Part shown: positions 22,654-34,561 of the stretch, in pieces
Numbering within the stretch: position 1 is the stretch's first letter
How the letters are laid out: every line of letters starts with the position of its first letter
NCBI GenBank assembly: GCA_032988165.1
Contig: JANTQF010000341.1
Location: forward strand, 1-37,531
Length of the DNA: 37,531 nt
DNA from: Emmonsiellopsis sp. PD_33
Taxonomy: Eukaryota; Ascomycota; Eurotiomycetes; Onygenales; Ajellomycetaceae
Direction of reading: 5' to 3'
Program-made: the position numbers and the translations under genes
The notes under the pieces: model-generated
What the model was told of the DNA's origin: nothing
The model's database searches: none
Seen by the model: only the letters and a program-made list of their open reading frames with translations

Positions 22654-24260
22654 ATGTGGACCCCCTGGGCGCAATGGGTCCGTTTCTCTCTTCTTGTCCT
22701 GCTGGTCTGCTCCTGCGTGGAGTCCCTTGCAATCTCAACGACGGTGTCGGTCCCGGACCATACCCAGGTGCCTTCGGAACTCGTATCAGATCTGGGTTTC
22801 CAGGACTGGAAGAGATTTCTGGGGAAGATCGAAAAGTTCGTCAAATCAAGGTTTAGCCTCCTGGGCCAGAAAGGCTCCCTTTCTATGGAGAATAGACTCC
22901 CAGATATTTTTCAAATTTTGCCTTCCGCAGAGGAGGTGATCAGGTCTTTCAACGAGACGGGGGTCATGCCGCAAGTCCCAACAGAAGTCCTTACCATATC
23001 GTGGGTACTCCCAAATCAAATCGTCAGCGTCTAGCTGCTCGTTGTTTTCTGCTTGTTGACCATCTTTCATATAGAGGATACGGAAACTGGACCGACGAAG
23101 GATGGAATGTTCGGTTTCGCGGAACCGTTTACAAACAGCCGAACATCTCGCAACTGATGCTACACGCATTAGCTAGTTTGTTTTTGCTCGGTACTCCTGT
23201 GACGAAGCTTGCTGCAGCAAATTATGCCCACGTCGTCAACATGACCCGAAGCGTATTCATCCTCAAGCAAAGCCACACCAAAGTGACCTTTCATGTAACA
23301 TCCAACCCTCCTCCTAACCTCGACAACGGTGACCTACAGCAAAGCACTCCAGAAAATCAGTACCTCGATATTCCTGAGATCACAAATCTTGAAGGCGACT
23401 TCGATTATTTTCTACCTGTGATGAATATATCCGGAGGATTATTACCTGGAGACGAAACGAATAGGACGCAGCGTGTTAGTGTATTTCCCCAAGGGACAGA
23501 CACTGGCAATTCTACAGCTTACCTTGTCCCCCCTTCAGGACTTACACTCATCAGCGATATTGATGATGTCCTCCGGGTGTCAACCATTTACTCCATCAAG
23601 AACGGTCTGTTCAACCTGTTTGGCCGCCCGTTCTATCCCTGGATGAATATGCCTGAGATATTTGCAAATTGGTCTCGCAGTTTGCCAGATCTGCATTTTC
23701 ACTACCTGACAACGTCGCCGGAGCAGCTGACACGACCTTACGTCGATTTTATCTACAAAACCTATCCAGCAGGGAGCTTTGACATGAGAATTGTGAATTT
23801 TACTGACATAGGAGCCACCCTATCAATCCGAAGGTTCTTACTCGATAAGGTTTTCCAAACGTTCCCCCAGCGGAAGTTTATCCTTATCGGTGACACGACC
23901 AATTTGGACATCATGGAGGATTATCCACAGCTGGCCATTCGATACCCTGGGCAAGTTCAATGTATCTTCTTGAGAAACACATCATCAACCGACCGCAGTA
24001 ATAGAGTCCCTTACAACACGAAATGGTTCAAGAGCCTGGATCAACAGACGTACATGTTTTTCCGCGTTCCAGTAAGTAGTAATCCGTCCCAGCGTGTATT
24101 AGAATCCATGATAACCCCCTATATATGAGTGCAGCGTGCTAACGACTAGTATTAGAATGATCTTTCCGGATTGGATATAGGAAACGGCCATTGTTATAAC
24201 GAAACCGTTCCCCAAAATCTCACCTTTGGTTGGCAGGGTCTGCCTTTTGGAACGCCTTGA
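22654..24260 (+). CDS. Secreted or luminal App1-like phosphatase (DUF2183)
   Basis: Exons 22654-23000, 23075-24071 and 24156-24260 join in frame to 482 aa. A signal-peptide-like hydrophobic segment (FSLLVLLVCSCVESLA) follows the first ten residues. The middle carries the family N-terminal region (GNWTDEGWNVRFRGTVY), and the catalytic App1/DUF2183 domain begins near residue 274 with LISDIDDVLR. D277 and D279 are the nucleophile and acid/base of a DxDx(T/V) haloacid-dehalogenase motif, followed by WMNMPEIFANW, HYLTTSPEQL and KFILIGDTTNLDIM. Family proteins dephosphorylate phosphatidate; the substrate here is inferred. At least ten N-glycosylation sequons (such as NWT, NMT, NRT, NWS, NLT) fit passage through the secretory route, unlike cytoplasmic yeast App1. 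Confidence 0.88.
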
Positions 24261-26324
24261 TCTGCTGGTTTATGGGATTCGGCTTGTGTTTTTTCCCTTC
24301 ATTTTTCGCTGGCAGGGTGCAATATTGGATTGACTTTCCAGTGCGGTTTCCCTCCAACTCCTTTCTCTTCCCAATTTACCGTTATTATTGGGAAGCCCCT
24401 TTTTGGATGAAAGAGGACTACTAGTTATTCCCCCACTTTTAATCACTGAATGAAGCGAAGCAATATATACCACGGATCAACTGTAAACCCGCCGTTTTGA
24501 CAATGCCGCTGGATTCCGGTATGGCATCCGTCCATATCATCAGCCCCCTAGCTAGCTATCCTTAATTTTAACCAAACTTCTCCCTCCATCGGATCTACTG
24601 AGCAATGCCTATAGGCTCAATGGTGAGTTCTTTGTACTTGTTAACTTACCACACTGTCCAGGATTCAACAGGACCATGAAAGGGATCAAGGTTACAGTGA
24701 CAAATCAACGTTTTGAAGGGACACACACAGTGGCACGAAGTTACTTCCTTGCCTCAATCATTCCGTACTTCCTACCCCCACACCTCAGTTGCTTCCCTCC
24801 TTCAAGCTACTAGTTAACTGATTGTTTTGTTTATTCCCCCATTCCCAGAATGTCTTCCTTTTGATGTTGCAGAACAGCCAGTAACAGCAATTTTTAACTG
24901 ATTAATTATTATCAAAACCACTTCAGTATGATTTACAACATTGACTCAAGACGTTGAATTCGGCCCTCAAGAAGATGAACCATTAGATCCTGACGACCTT
25001 GACGTGCCACCGGACCACTCTGGTGTGCCAGATCTCTTAGTTTCCTTGCCACCATTAAGTTCTTTCTTGTTTACCCTATCTTACAATTCCCAACCAAGTC
25101 CATTTATCAGTACTTCGTGCTGGGAACGGTGCCGAGAAACGCATGGAGTACAAAAGGTGTGGAACTCCAAAGCTTGCAAAGAGAAAGTCGGTCTGTTCAT
25201 CCTCAATGGAAATAACTTGGCATGGTCTTTCATTAACTTATAACTTAGGACCACTGGCCTCGAAGGGTTGATCTTTTTCGTCAAGTTGGGAACACCACCT
25301 GCCTACCAAGCTAAGCGGCGACGTCTACATTTTATGGCGCCATCACAGCCAGCGTTCTGCAGCTCAAAGATGTCAAATTCCGCCAAGCTTGAAATGAGTC
25401 AACTTTGGGATGTCATGCTTATGGACACATTGCTAATCGTTTAACCATCTCCCAAGGCTTCTACGACCATCTCCTTCGTGAGCTTCCCAGCCAGCGCTTC
25501 CGCGATTTATCCCCCCGGAGCGGTCGAGAGGAAGCGCTGGGCCCCTGCAGAGATGGAAGCTGGAATTCTATGATTGCAACTCGTGGAGTCATGGGGGTTG
25601 GTTAGGAAGAGGCCTTGCTTGTCCTGATGGTGATGGTTATAGCCATTAGTGAGAACTGTGACATTAAAGGAAGGACGGATTCTGGTGTTGAGGTTCTTTC
25701 ATCCGTGAAAAGAACCCAAAGACGTCCATTAGAGAGGGGGTTCTCGCATACAAGGGTATCTACCAGGCTATTCAGGTTGTTCAACTTGGAAGTCTTGCTA
25801 TCAACATCTCTCTCTTAATTATAGGAAAATGATTGTTTCCCTTGCAAAATGAAGTGTAATATGACCTTGCATGATATCATGTGCATCCCATCAAAAATCT
25901 CATGCGGAGTTAGGGGGCAGGGTGTGGTAGGGGGGAGGGGGGTGGTAGAGGACAGGGGAGTATAAGTTGACATCAATGGAAGGGACAGTAATATCATCAG
26001 TTTCCTGGCGAGCTTTCTTAATCCAACTAAGCTTATCTCTCTATCATCTTTCACCCATCTCTTTAGTTTCTGAATTGGACTGTAATTGCAGTCCAGAAAT
26101 GATTCCATTTTGAAAGGCCGTGCAGCACCCAAAGCCAGGTTGGTCCGGAATCAAGCCGAATATCGAATGCCACACGAACCAGCCATCCGGGATGCATGAA
26201 CATATTGCACAACCAACGTGCTAAATAAGCTCTGTTAGTGCAGCTAGGGTAAACCCTCAATTTCAATACGAACACATTGCTCATTCTTACAACAACTTCC
26301 TCCCAGCTGTCTTCTTTATCGAAA
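24261..26324. other. Gene-poor spacer with possible decayed coding traces
   Basis: About 2.1 kb. An open frame at 24941-25243 (+) begins with an acidic stretch (DEPLDPDDLDVPPD). Another frame is open from roughly 25248 to 25442 without a good start, and more open stretches follow to about 25610. None matches a family I know and no splice pattern joins them convincingly. A purine-rich GGGGGAGGGG tract lies near 25930-25945. The 3' part should contain the peroxiredoxin promoter. Confidence 0.4.
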
Positions 26325-27075
26325 ATGGTTGAATTAAGAAAACGCAAAGCCCCGGCAGAGCCTGTCTTGCCAGCCCCTGCAAAAAGAACCACGAAAAAGA
26401 CCAAAGCAACCAAACCCGATAACGTTGCTCCAGCCCCAGCGGCTAAGAAAGAGAAGGAGAGCCGCAGCGCTTCGGCACCCAAAGTTCCTGTGGTGGGCGA
26501 CACGATTGACCTCGAAGGGATTGAATCCGAAATTACTCTTCACGATGGGACTGCAACAACGCTGAAACAGCTGGTTGATGAAAGCAAATCGGGCGTGGTT
26601 CTGTTTACCTATCCCCGCGCCTCTACTCCTGGCTGTAAGTACGCGTTTATATCAAGTTTCTCTTCAATATCGCGTCCTACGCAGAAATCGCGATGCGCTT
26701 GCTGCAATCAATCCCCTCACTACGCCTCCAGTTACGCGTAATATATGCTAATTTACATTTTAAGGCACCAACCAAGCTTGCCTTTTCCGCGATCGATACG
26801 ACAACCTCACGTCAACCGGGTTGTCGATCTTTGGGCTTTCCACCGATTCCCCAAAGGCAAACGCGAACTTCAAAGCCAAGCAGAATCTTTCGTATCCCCT
26901 GATTTGCGATCCAACGGCGGGCTTGATTGCTGCTCTCGGCCTCAAGAAGGTTCCCAAGGGTACAGTTCGTGGTGTTTTCGCTGTGGACAAGGCAGGCAAG
27001 GTTCTCCTCCTCCAACCGGGTGGACCGGCTGCGACTGTGGATGCTGTTCAAGAGCTGGTAGAAGAGTCCAAGTGA
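26325..27075 (+). CDS. DOT5: Nuclear peroxiredoxin, PrxQ/BCP type (Dot5-like)
   Basis: Thiol peroxidase that reduces hydrogen and alkyl peroxides using thioredoxin. Exons 26325-26634 and 26765-27075 join in frame to 206 aa. The N-terminal 55 residues are basic and Pro/Ala/Lys-rich (RKRKAP, KRTTKKTKATK), which predicts nuclear targeting as in yeast Dot5. The thioredoxin-fold domain follows: GDTIDLEGIES, VVLFTYPRASTPGC with peroxidatic Cys104, and resolving Cys109 in CTNQAC, the C-x4-C spacing of the PrxQ class. The intron splits the Cys104 codon after its first base. Later segments are STDSPKANANF, YPLICDP and RGVFAVDKAGKVL. The start ATG (MVELRKRK) is preferred over an upstream ATG at 26277 that would hide the basic segment. 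Confidence 0.93.
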
Positions 27076-27587
27076 TCATGGTCATTGCCTAGTTTGCGCG
27101 CGCGGGTACTGTTATCGTGGTAACTTATGAGATACCATTCTGACTTGTATTTAATTAGTAGAGAGGGAAGGTTGCTTGGAGATATATGAATTCTATGGAC
27201 CGTACCCGATATGCATGGAATTGTTCAGCGTTGAGAATGGTTAACTATGTAATAAGAGTCCTGGAGAAATTCCCATGAGTCGCCTTTCAAGTTCCAACCG
27301 AGATGACCAGTTTCTAGACTGTCTATATAAGTAAATGTCACCAGCCCACAGGGTGGAAGCCCATAGTATCCGATATCCATCCACCATCGGCCAATGAACG
27401 CTGCGTGTTTTGCGCGAGGGTTTTCGGAATCAAGTTCCCCCGAAGTTGCTGACATAAGCCAGACCAATCCAGCACCGAGATCACCAACATCATCGCATCG
27501 CCTACGGACGACTCAACACCCGCCTTTAATTCAGCGAGCGTCAAGGTTATCGGTTTCGATTTTATCGTTTGCCGATAGCTAGCCGGG
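27076..27587. other. Spacer between DOT5 and the complex I subunit gene
   Basis: This is 512 bp that should hold the DOT5 3' UTR (AT-rich near 27140-27230) and the promoter of the next gene. Nothing else supported. Confidence 0.5.
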
Positions 27588-28278
27588 ATGCGGCCTACTC
27601 AACTTTTGAGAGCGGCCAAGTCCGCCAACCCAATTCCCGTCAACCAGGTAAAAACACAATCTCCCCAAGCCAGCCATGCCCGCATGCTCATGATTCTGAT
27701 TTCCGGCAGAAATACACTGTTCAATCCACCGGTATCTGGGAGTTTATTCGACGGGCACTTGCTGTCGACCCTACGCGCTCAAATGGTGTCCCATTGAACC
27801 CTCAATTCCGAAACCCGGCCCCCGGTGCCCTCCCCCCTCAGTCCTACGACGACCCCGTCACCCTCCCCGCCGGCGACATTGCAGATAACCCATACTGGAA
27901 GCGTGATGCGCGAAGGAGCTACCCCCGTCTGAGTGTGCTGAAGCAGTCTGATGTTGTTGGGCTTCTTACGGTTGGAAGCGAGGCTACTCCCAAACCCGAT
28001 GTTCTTCAAGCCGGACAGGCTGGGACGCAACAGCTCGTTGAGGTGAAGCAGAAGGGAGAAGAACATGGTCTGGCTGCATTCTTCGAGAAAGAAAAGTCAG
28101 TGGAAGGTTTACTCGGACCGGACGGGCTTCCGCCTTTGCCCTGCAACTTAAACCCCACCTCCCAGTATGATATTGGTTCCGGCCAGGGTTACCCCACGAA
28201 GTAAGTCTGTTGCTTGCTTTTCTGCGTTTGCGACCTATGCTGATAGTCTTTAGATATCCATGCCGTACCTTTGTATAA
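27588..28278 (+). CDS. Mitochondrial complex I accessory subunit (21.3 kDa / NUZM type)
   Basis: Exons 27588-27647, 27710-28200 and 28254-28278 join in frame to 191 aa, near 21 kDa. The sequence matches, by memory, the fungal NADH:ubiquinone oxidoreductase subunit family found with the membrane arm: KYTVQSTGIWEFIRR, DPTRSNGVPLNP, YDDPVTLPAGDIADNPYWKR, RLSVLKQSDVVGLL, DGLPPLPCNL and the C-terminus GYPTKYPCRTFV. The first 20 residues (MRPTQLLRAAKSANPIPVNQ) are basic without acids, as in an import signal. The last exon is only 25 nt and supplies the conserved YPCRTF ending. The exact subunit name is uncertain; the family call is firmer than the nomenclature. Confidence 0.75.
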
Positions 28279-29478
28279 TTTTCATGTCAGGTCTAGTCTA
28301 GATGATATAGATTGCAGGTGTACAGATTATTTCATTGCACTACTAGTCCAATCATTTCATATGCTTGTTGTTTTTTTTTTCTATGCCAAACCATCCCTAG
28401 CCTCCGACAAATTTCATTTGTTTTTGATATCAATCTGCATGGAAGACTCTGGACGGCGTCACCCCCTCCCGCCCATCCGGTAGTCATCAAGGTAGATATA
28501 GTAATCGGGGTGTTGGCGGAACCCCCGTCTTCCTTTACCTATTTCGAATGAAAAAAGTGCCCCTGATCCGTCCTATTTTATCTCCCCCGGCGAATATGAC
28601 TTTAAAGTATATGAGATAATGCCAGTTCCCTATGCCCCGCACCTATTTTCGTTTTAGCAGCTGGGCAGCAAGTGGATATGAGAACCTGACCGCACAATCA
28701 TGCCACGGGTGATCAAGTGATTTATTTGTTCTATTGGGCCACAGCATCACGCCTGCCACTGGCCTAGAAAACTCTCATTGCCTATTTTTAAGTGCCTTTG
28801 CGCTGTCAAACCAATGGGTGTCACCGTGTGGTGTTTATCGTAGCCCAGCATCGGAGCGTGCGTTCTTACTCCGAGGCAAAAGGCTACCATTCCTGCGCTT
28901 TACTATTATTTCCCCCAATTGCCTTTCTGGACACTCCGAACCTCTATAGGGGAGAGGTAACTTTCTGGAGGACCAGGATGGGTTATCTAGATATCCCCTG
29001 CACTAGATAGGCAGCCCAGATACTACAGGTGCTTACCTGCCTCTGCTGGTATCTCCAGCATAGCCCTCCCTCTACTCGGGCATCTTCCTACTGATACACC
29101 TTGTTTCTATCTGAACTCGATACAATATGTAAATGGACTAAACTAGAAAACCAAGGAGTTACAATATGAGTATCTTTTTTGGTATTTTTTGTTCCTGTTT
29201 TTTAGAGCAGGCAGCTTTTTATTTACATACTTAATTTGCGCCATGATGAAATTAGATTTGTAAATCATACAAAGGGTTTTCTGGAAGATAAAAAGCGAGT
29301 AGGGGACTCCCCTCAAGTGCTTCAAGCCCTACTAGTATTCAACGGAACATGGTAACAATCCGCAACATTTTGATACAGATTCTTCTTCAACACAATATAT
29401 CAGGACTTCCACTCATCATCCGTCCTGGCAATCTCCCTCCTGGTATCTCCTGCGGTGGAGCCAGCGGAAGCAAGTAGT
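28279..29478. other. AT-rich convergent spacer
   Basis: About 1.2 kb between two 3' ends. It contains poly-T tracts (28370-28381) and a small hairpin-forming GCTGG/CCAGC sequence at 29044-29058. Open frames near 28734-29010 are short, lie in different frames and carry no domain. No gene supported. Confidence 0.5.
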
Positions 29479-30017
29479 TTAATCGAATGGATTGGTCCTC
29501 GTTCCCCACCAGGTAAGGAACAAGCTTAGTCCCACTGTCTCGAAAACTCGTGTCACAGCACCAACCGCAATAGTATCCAGTGGTCTTTTTTCCGTGATGA
29601 GCTGGGAAACGAACTGTAGGCATTTTTCAAGCTGTATTAGCCAAAGAAACCCCTTATACCGATCTCCCCTGGTGATTAAAGGGGGGTTGGAGGGAGTATA
29701 CGTACATTAGGCGCGGCGCTGGCGAAGAATATCAAGCTGCCTAGATAGGCTGCCCCCTTATAGCTGAGGGTTCCGGTTGCGTTAATCAGTGCTCCAACGC
29801 CGTAGCTTTGCACTGCGCTTCCGACAAGCGAGCTGCCCCAGGCGGCGGCTGCGGAGGCGGTTTCCTTGGACTTGAAGAACTCCTCTTTCGAGTTGGCAGC
29901 TTGTGCGCGGTGATATGCATCTCCAAAGACGGGGGCGAGAACCCCGAAGGATGCGGCGTGGGTGAAGATAGTCCCTAGCGCAATGGCCGAGGGTTTAACG
30001 GCGGGGAGGTCTATCAT
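29479..30017 (-). CDS. DUF1761-family small membrane protein
   Basis: Exons 29706-30017 and 29479-29631 join in frame to 154 aa. Hydrophobic stretches suggest about four membrane segments: AIALGTIFTHAASFGVLAPV, a region around SSLVGSAVQSYGVGALI, GAAYLGSLIFFASAA, and FETVGLSLFLTWWGT near the end. Between them are FGDAYHRAQ and the conserved FVSQLITEKRPLDTIAVGAV segment completed only after splicing. I recognise the pattern as DUF1761, whose biochemical role is unknown. The 74-nt intron falls in phase 0 after SAAPN. Tandem with, and 828 bp downstream of, the DDHD phospholipase end. Confidence 0.8.
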
Positions 30018-30845
30018 TTAGGTTGTCAATTTTGTCATTTTGAAAACGGCCTGGTGCTTGGTGGGAGTTGGATGGCTTTGATATGGGTATGATAGCCATT
30101 GAATATGTGGGTATTGAGGTGGCGAGTTAAGCTCGCAATAGAGGCGGGGGAAGGGGGGAAGTATGCTTACACTGGAGAGTAGCCATCGTGTCAGATCAGG
30201 GAAGGGAGAAGGATGATGCAATATTATTCTGTAGAGCGTTTCAATCCGAAGAGATATTTAATCGTTTAGATTCCAGATGTATATCGTCCTCTAGAAGTAC
30301 AGACTCGAGGGGGCTAGAGTTCCTTAAGAAGGATGAAGAAGACCAAGGGATCGAGACTCGCGGAACAATGACGTCGTTATGACAGCAACAAGCTGGGGCA
30401 AGATATCCTTGCTCTGGGCGCGCTACTCGTGTATTTGATCTTGGAATTGGTTCTTATGGCTGCAAATGACGGCAAAGGAAAGCCGGAAACAAGGTTTAGA
30501 ATGTTGATTACCTGTATTTTTAGAGGGTGATGATGTTTCTTGTTTGTGATGATATCTCCACTATGACAAAATATGGTTAGAACTCTATATTGGTACATAC
30601 GTATCTTTGCATACCAGATTTCAGAGTAAACAACAACACGAATGCATCAGCAGTTCTATACACTAAACTTCTATACGGAGCCCCCCGTAAAAAAGAGTAT
30701 AACCGGAGTGGCTAGCTAGCTCCTGTGAATAAACGACTTAATCGGGGGGTATCCGTAGTCTGTGCTATTCCAAGTGAATATTCCATTCCGTAACTATCTC
30801 CGTCTCCGCGAAAGAGGGTCATGTTGCAACAGCACGCTATGCCAA
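30018..30845. other. Spacer between DUF1761 and DDHD genes
   Basis: This 828-bp stretch carries the DUF1761 promoter and the DDHD 3' UTR. No domain-bearing frame, RNA gene or clear repeat was found. Confidence 0.5.
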
Positions 30846-33800
30846 TTACTTATTCTGTTCTCTGCTTCGCCTTCGTGCCCGCGATAGCATCTGAGACATC
30901 ATAAAATGGCCAACGTCTTCATCGGCCCAGTATGAAAGATGACTGGCAATGCTGGCAATGAGCGATATATCAAAAGCTCCCCTATGTTCATAATGTTTAG
31001 TCATGCGCATAGATATAAGAAGATAAACAATAGACATCAGGATTAACATACTCCTGTATACTATAGTCCACCCGGCCATTGGAATTCAAGGCACGAACTT
31101 TCGCCTCTTCATTTTTCAGCTTCCTTGCGCGGCTCTCGGCGTCTATCTCTTCGTCCGAAGGCTCACGACTTCCGTCCGTGTCGATTGGCTGGTCACCCCG
31201 CGATTTCTGAAAACCGTCATACAATGTTTCAATATTTTCATCGATGAGGGTCGGATAGTTCTGCGATCGGCCTCCTGCATCCAGCATCCCCGTGTCAATA
31301 GTCCCTGCTTGGTCCGCAGTTGGTACTTCGCCGCCAGGGTCCCCACCGGTTCTCTGCTTTTCATCCGCGCCTGCGTGTGATTTTGTACCATCGCTTAAAC
31401 CTAGGCTGCGATTCAAAAGACTGCTTGCAACCCCAGAAGCAAAGTTGGACCAAAGGGAGCCCATGCTTTGACCTACTCGGGTACTGATGTTGGTAAGACT
31501 CTGCCCTGATGTGCTCCATATTGTGCGCTTGACAAATGGCAACGGCTGGGGTTTCAGTGCAGACATAGCAGGCGATATCAGAGGCTCGAGCCGATAACTA
31601 ATCGGATCCGATGGATGAAAAATATTAAAAAGCTGATCACATCTCGGAGACGACACGGTAGATGAGGAGCTAAATGATTCACGTCGGTCCATGCTGGAAG
31701 TTTCTGAAGATATATTGGAGGAAATAAATGTGGCGCGACGGTTGCCACCTTTGCTTCCCTGTGCGAACTGGAATTGGGAGCCCCTTCGGTCTCGCCCAGC
31801 AATCGTCTTTCCTTTCAGCATCTGAAAAAGCGCAATTGGGGATCCGAGACAAAAGAGATTAGCGCATTCAAAATCCAAATGAAGGGACTGAAGCTCCCGA
31901 CCATTAGACGGTGTTGCTTTATGACCACCCTTCGAGTTTTTGGACTGTATCGAGTCCTCGGGCTGAAGACAGAGTATATCGAATAGTATGGCGCTCCCGA
32001 GGGAATGGCCGCAAAGACTGACTGAACCACGAAATTTGGGGTTACGATCCTTGAAGAGCTTGTAAATACGATTGCATTCTTGTTGTACAATTCCAGCGAT
32101 ATGCTCTCGATAAGCACTCTGGTAAAGAAGGACGTCCATAGCTAGATCTGTAACTAGATTTCGGGCAGCGGGAACACCCTCGAGAGTGATATCTTCCAGG
32201 CTTGGATAGTGGACATCTTCTGCTGCCGCTTTATCAGCATCAGCAAGGTCCATTTCTCGTCGGTGTTGCTTGAGACCCTGTTTCGGAAAATCGAGCAAAT
32301 GCCTCCAGCACCTATGGCATGTCAATACTATGCATATAATTTAAGCGCACTCGGAACGGGGATAAGGTATGGAAGGGGTCGGTTGAAGGGTAAGAATCAG
32401 CATTAGGTGGGTAGTAGTCTCCGGGTTCATCCGTAGTAGGAATGTTTTGCCCAAAGTAAATAGACAGGCTATTCATAGGAATTTTAAGGGGTACTTACAC
32501 AGGGAGTACCTGGACAGGACAGTTCTTGAGCTCGGCGCCGGTTTCCGAGTTAAGAGCCTGCAAATCTGGCGACGCGGCATAAACACTCTTCAGGTTTTTG
32601 CGGAGGACATTAACGTCATGCACGAAATTAATACTGTCCAGACGCAGCCCCAACCGTTGACCAATCCCATGGGTGACGAGGATGAGGTGTTCAATTTCTC
32701 TCTCCCTATCCTCCCCCTCAACTTCCCCGGAATCTTCCATTTCTTTCTCTTCCTGCTTTCGGGCCTCCTCATTGAGTTCCACATCATCCTGAGGCTCTCC
32801 AGTTAAAGATGACAACTGGCGTTCAAGCGGACTACGTTGTCTTTGTAAGATGACCCCTTCCTCCTGCTGGTGCTTACCACCTAGACCAGATGAAGATAAA
32901 GTGCCAGCAGGGGCTGATTGCCGTTTCTTGGCCTTGTTCTGGGCTTCAGAGGTCACATCGGTACTTTTTCCCTCGGAAGACTCCTTAGGTTTCACGCTCT
33001 CTGAATATCCACGAACAACCTTCGTCCCTGCAACGCCACCCAGTCTCTGGTAGACGGTATGGCCCATACGTGACATGAAATCATCATACGTAAGCCATGC
33101 TGTTGTTGCATCCTGATAGGCGGCAGTACTATTCATATAGGTTCCAAAAAGACGGTACGTTTGATTGGTAGTACTAGAAGTAGGCGGAGATATTCCCGTT
33201 CCGGAGATATGTGTTGGTCCAAGCTTGGGAGTTGATGGTGCTGATTTTCTGCTTTCATCAGACAACGTCCGACTCCTTGGCATCGAAGTACTCGTTGCTC
33301 GATTGCGCTGAAATTTCCACGGTTGGACTTTCAAGTAACCCTCCTCTAGCTGCGTCGCAAGGTTTTCGTCGCAGGGACGAAGTGTAGACCCTTCTTGGTA
33401 GAACCAAGTACCACGTCTAACTTCATATATTGGCCCTATCCAATATGCAGGCGCAAGCTCTCTTTTCTGAATATCAACATCGAAGAGGTAATCTTCGTTA
33501 ACTGGGACCTTCACGGAATCGGAGGTATCATTTTTCGTAGTATCCCTCGTGCCCGGAGAATCTTTGCTATCTTCTCTATCTGCAAGATTTTGAAAAGCGG
33601 TCTCGATAGCCTGGGAGTCCCTTGTCGAAAACGGTACAAACTTTTTGGGCGGACCTTGGGGCTTGTATGGTGTTGTTTCTTGGCCCCAGAACGATGGCTT
33701 CAATTTCGCAATATCAACGGCATAAAACCACCTGGTTTTTAACCGGGGACAGTCGTTTGGATAACGGGTTGAGCTAATACGGCGGACATGGGAGACACTG

Positions 33801-34375
33801 TGGTCATCTCCCCGCAATCGCTGCAAGGCAGTCTTTCCACCCTCCACCTCAGCACCTTTGGGTTGGGGAGTCGTACTTCGTGAAATGTTTCGGGGAGAGG
33901 CTGTGCCGAAGAAAGACGCTTTTTGCTCCGGGTTGGGCATCTGTCCTCTGCGCAACCAGGTGGTTAATCGCAGTGGAGCCGACCTGTCAGGGCAGAAGGC
34001 AGAAGAACGGACGAGAACCTCCAGTTTGTTGGAAAGTAGTGGCCTGCGAGATCAAGATCGGCGACACTGAGTAATTCCCCTGGTGTGAGCAAATATAATC
34101 CATCCTCGTGGTAGAGAAGAGCGACGTTGCGGCCAGAACTGGTCATGACGTCGTTGGCGTCTGCCGTATCGCTCGGAATGGTATGGCGCGGTAATAATAC
34201 ACCGCGTGCAGGGGAAATGGTGCTGCCTAGGGTGGTATTTTTCGGCTGTTACGGTATGAGCCATACACACTAGCTGCCGACATCAGCCTGCGCCCACTTA
34301 CGTCTTCTCGATGCGCCACGACATATCCAACCCCTCCACCGGACAATCGAATTTCTCAGCGCTGCTAGGCTTCAT
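30846..34375 (-). CDS. DDHD-domain phospholipase (PA-PLA1 family), apparent frame break
   Basis: Intracellular phospholipase related to DDHD1/DDHD2 and yeast YOR022C. Exons are 34302-34375, 32499-34222, 31052-32311 and 30846-30981. Exon 1 encodes CPVEGLDMSWRIEKT. The second exon begins in the frame reading DVMTSSGRNVALLYHEDGL and YFPTNWRFSSVLLPSALTG, then stops at 33964-33966, while the family sequence resumes in another frame with APLRLTTWLRRGQMPNPEQ. From there it is open through RWFYAVDIAKLKPSFW, VTHGIGQRLG, VQVLPVCWRHLLDFPKQG and the lipase elbow GHSLGS (Ser codon at 32002-32004), to the DDHD domain ending VDYSIQEGAFDISLIASIASH. Summed exons total 3194 nt, one short of a multiple of three, fitting one missing base. 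Divergent from fimbrin, 186 bp apart. Confidence 0.87.
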
Positions 34376-34561
34376 TCAATCCCCCAAACGTCGTGTCGTA
34401 TTTGATATAAGGCTGTCGGTGCTTGCGAAATCGACCTGCTTTGCCGCCCGATTCCGCTCCTCCACTGTCATCCCCCAACCACTACCCCACCATCGCAGCT
34501 CTGGACATTTAATAAGAGGTGGCTTAAGAGGTGATCAAGTCACCTTACGCGAACAAACAAC
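34376..34561. promoter_or_regulatory. Short divergent promoter, DDHD phospholipase / fimbrin
   Basis: Only 186 bp separate the two start codons, so the promoters must overlap or share elements. No specific site assigned. Confidence 0.55.

Noticed and set aside
34052..34270. 72-codon minus-strand frame as the second exon of the DDHD gene (acceptor CCCTAG)
   Set aside because: It is phase-compatible with exon 1 but gives an unconvincing Arg/His/Cys-rich peptide. The acceptor five bases later (GGCAG) is also in phase and opens the frame with VALLYHEDGLYLLTPGELLS, which has protein-like character.
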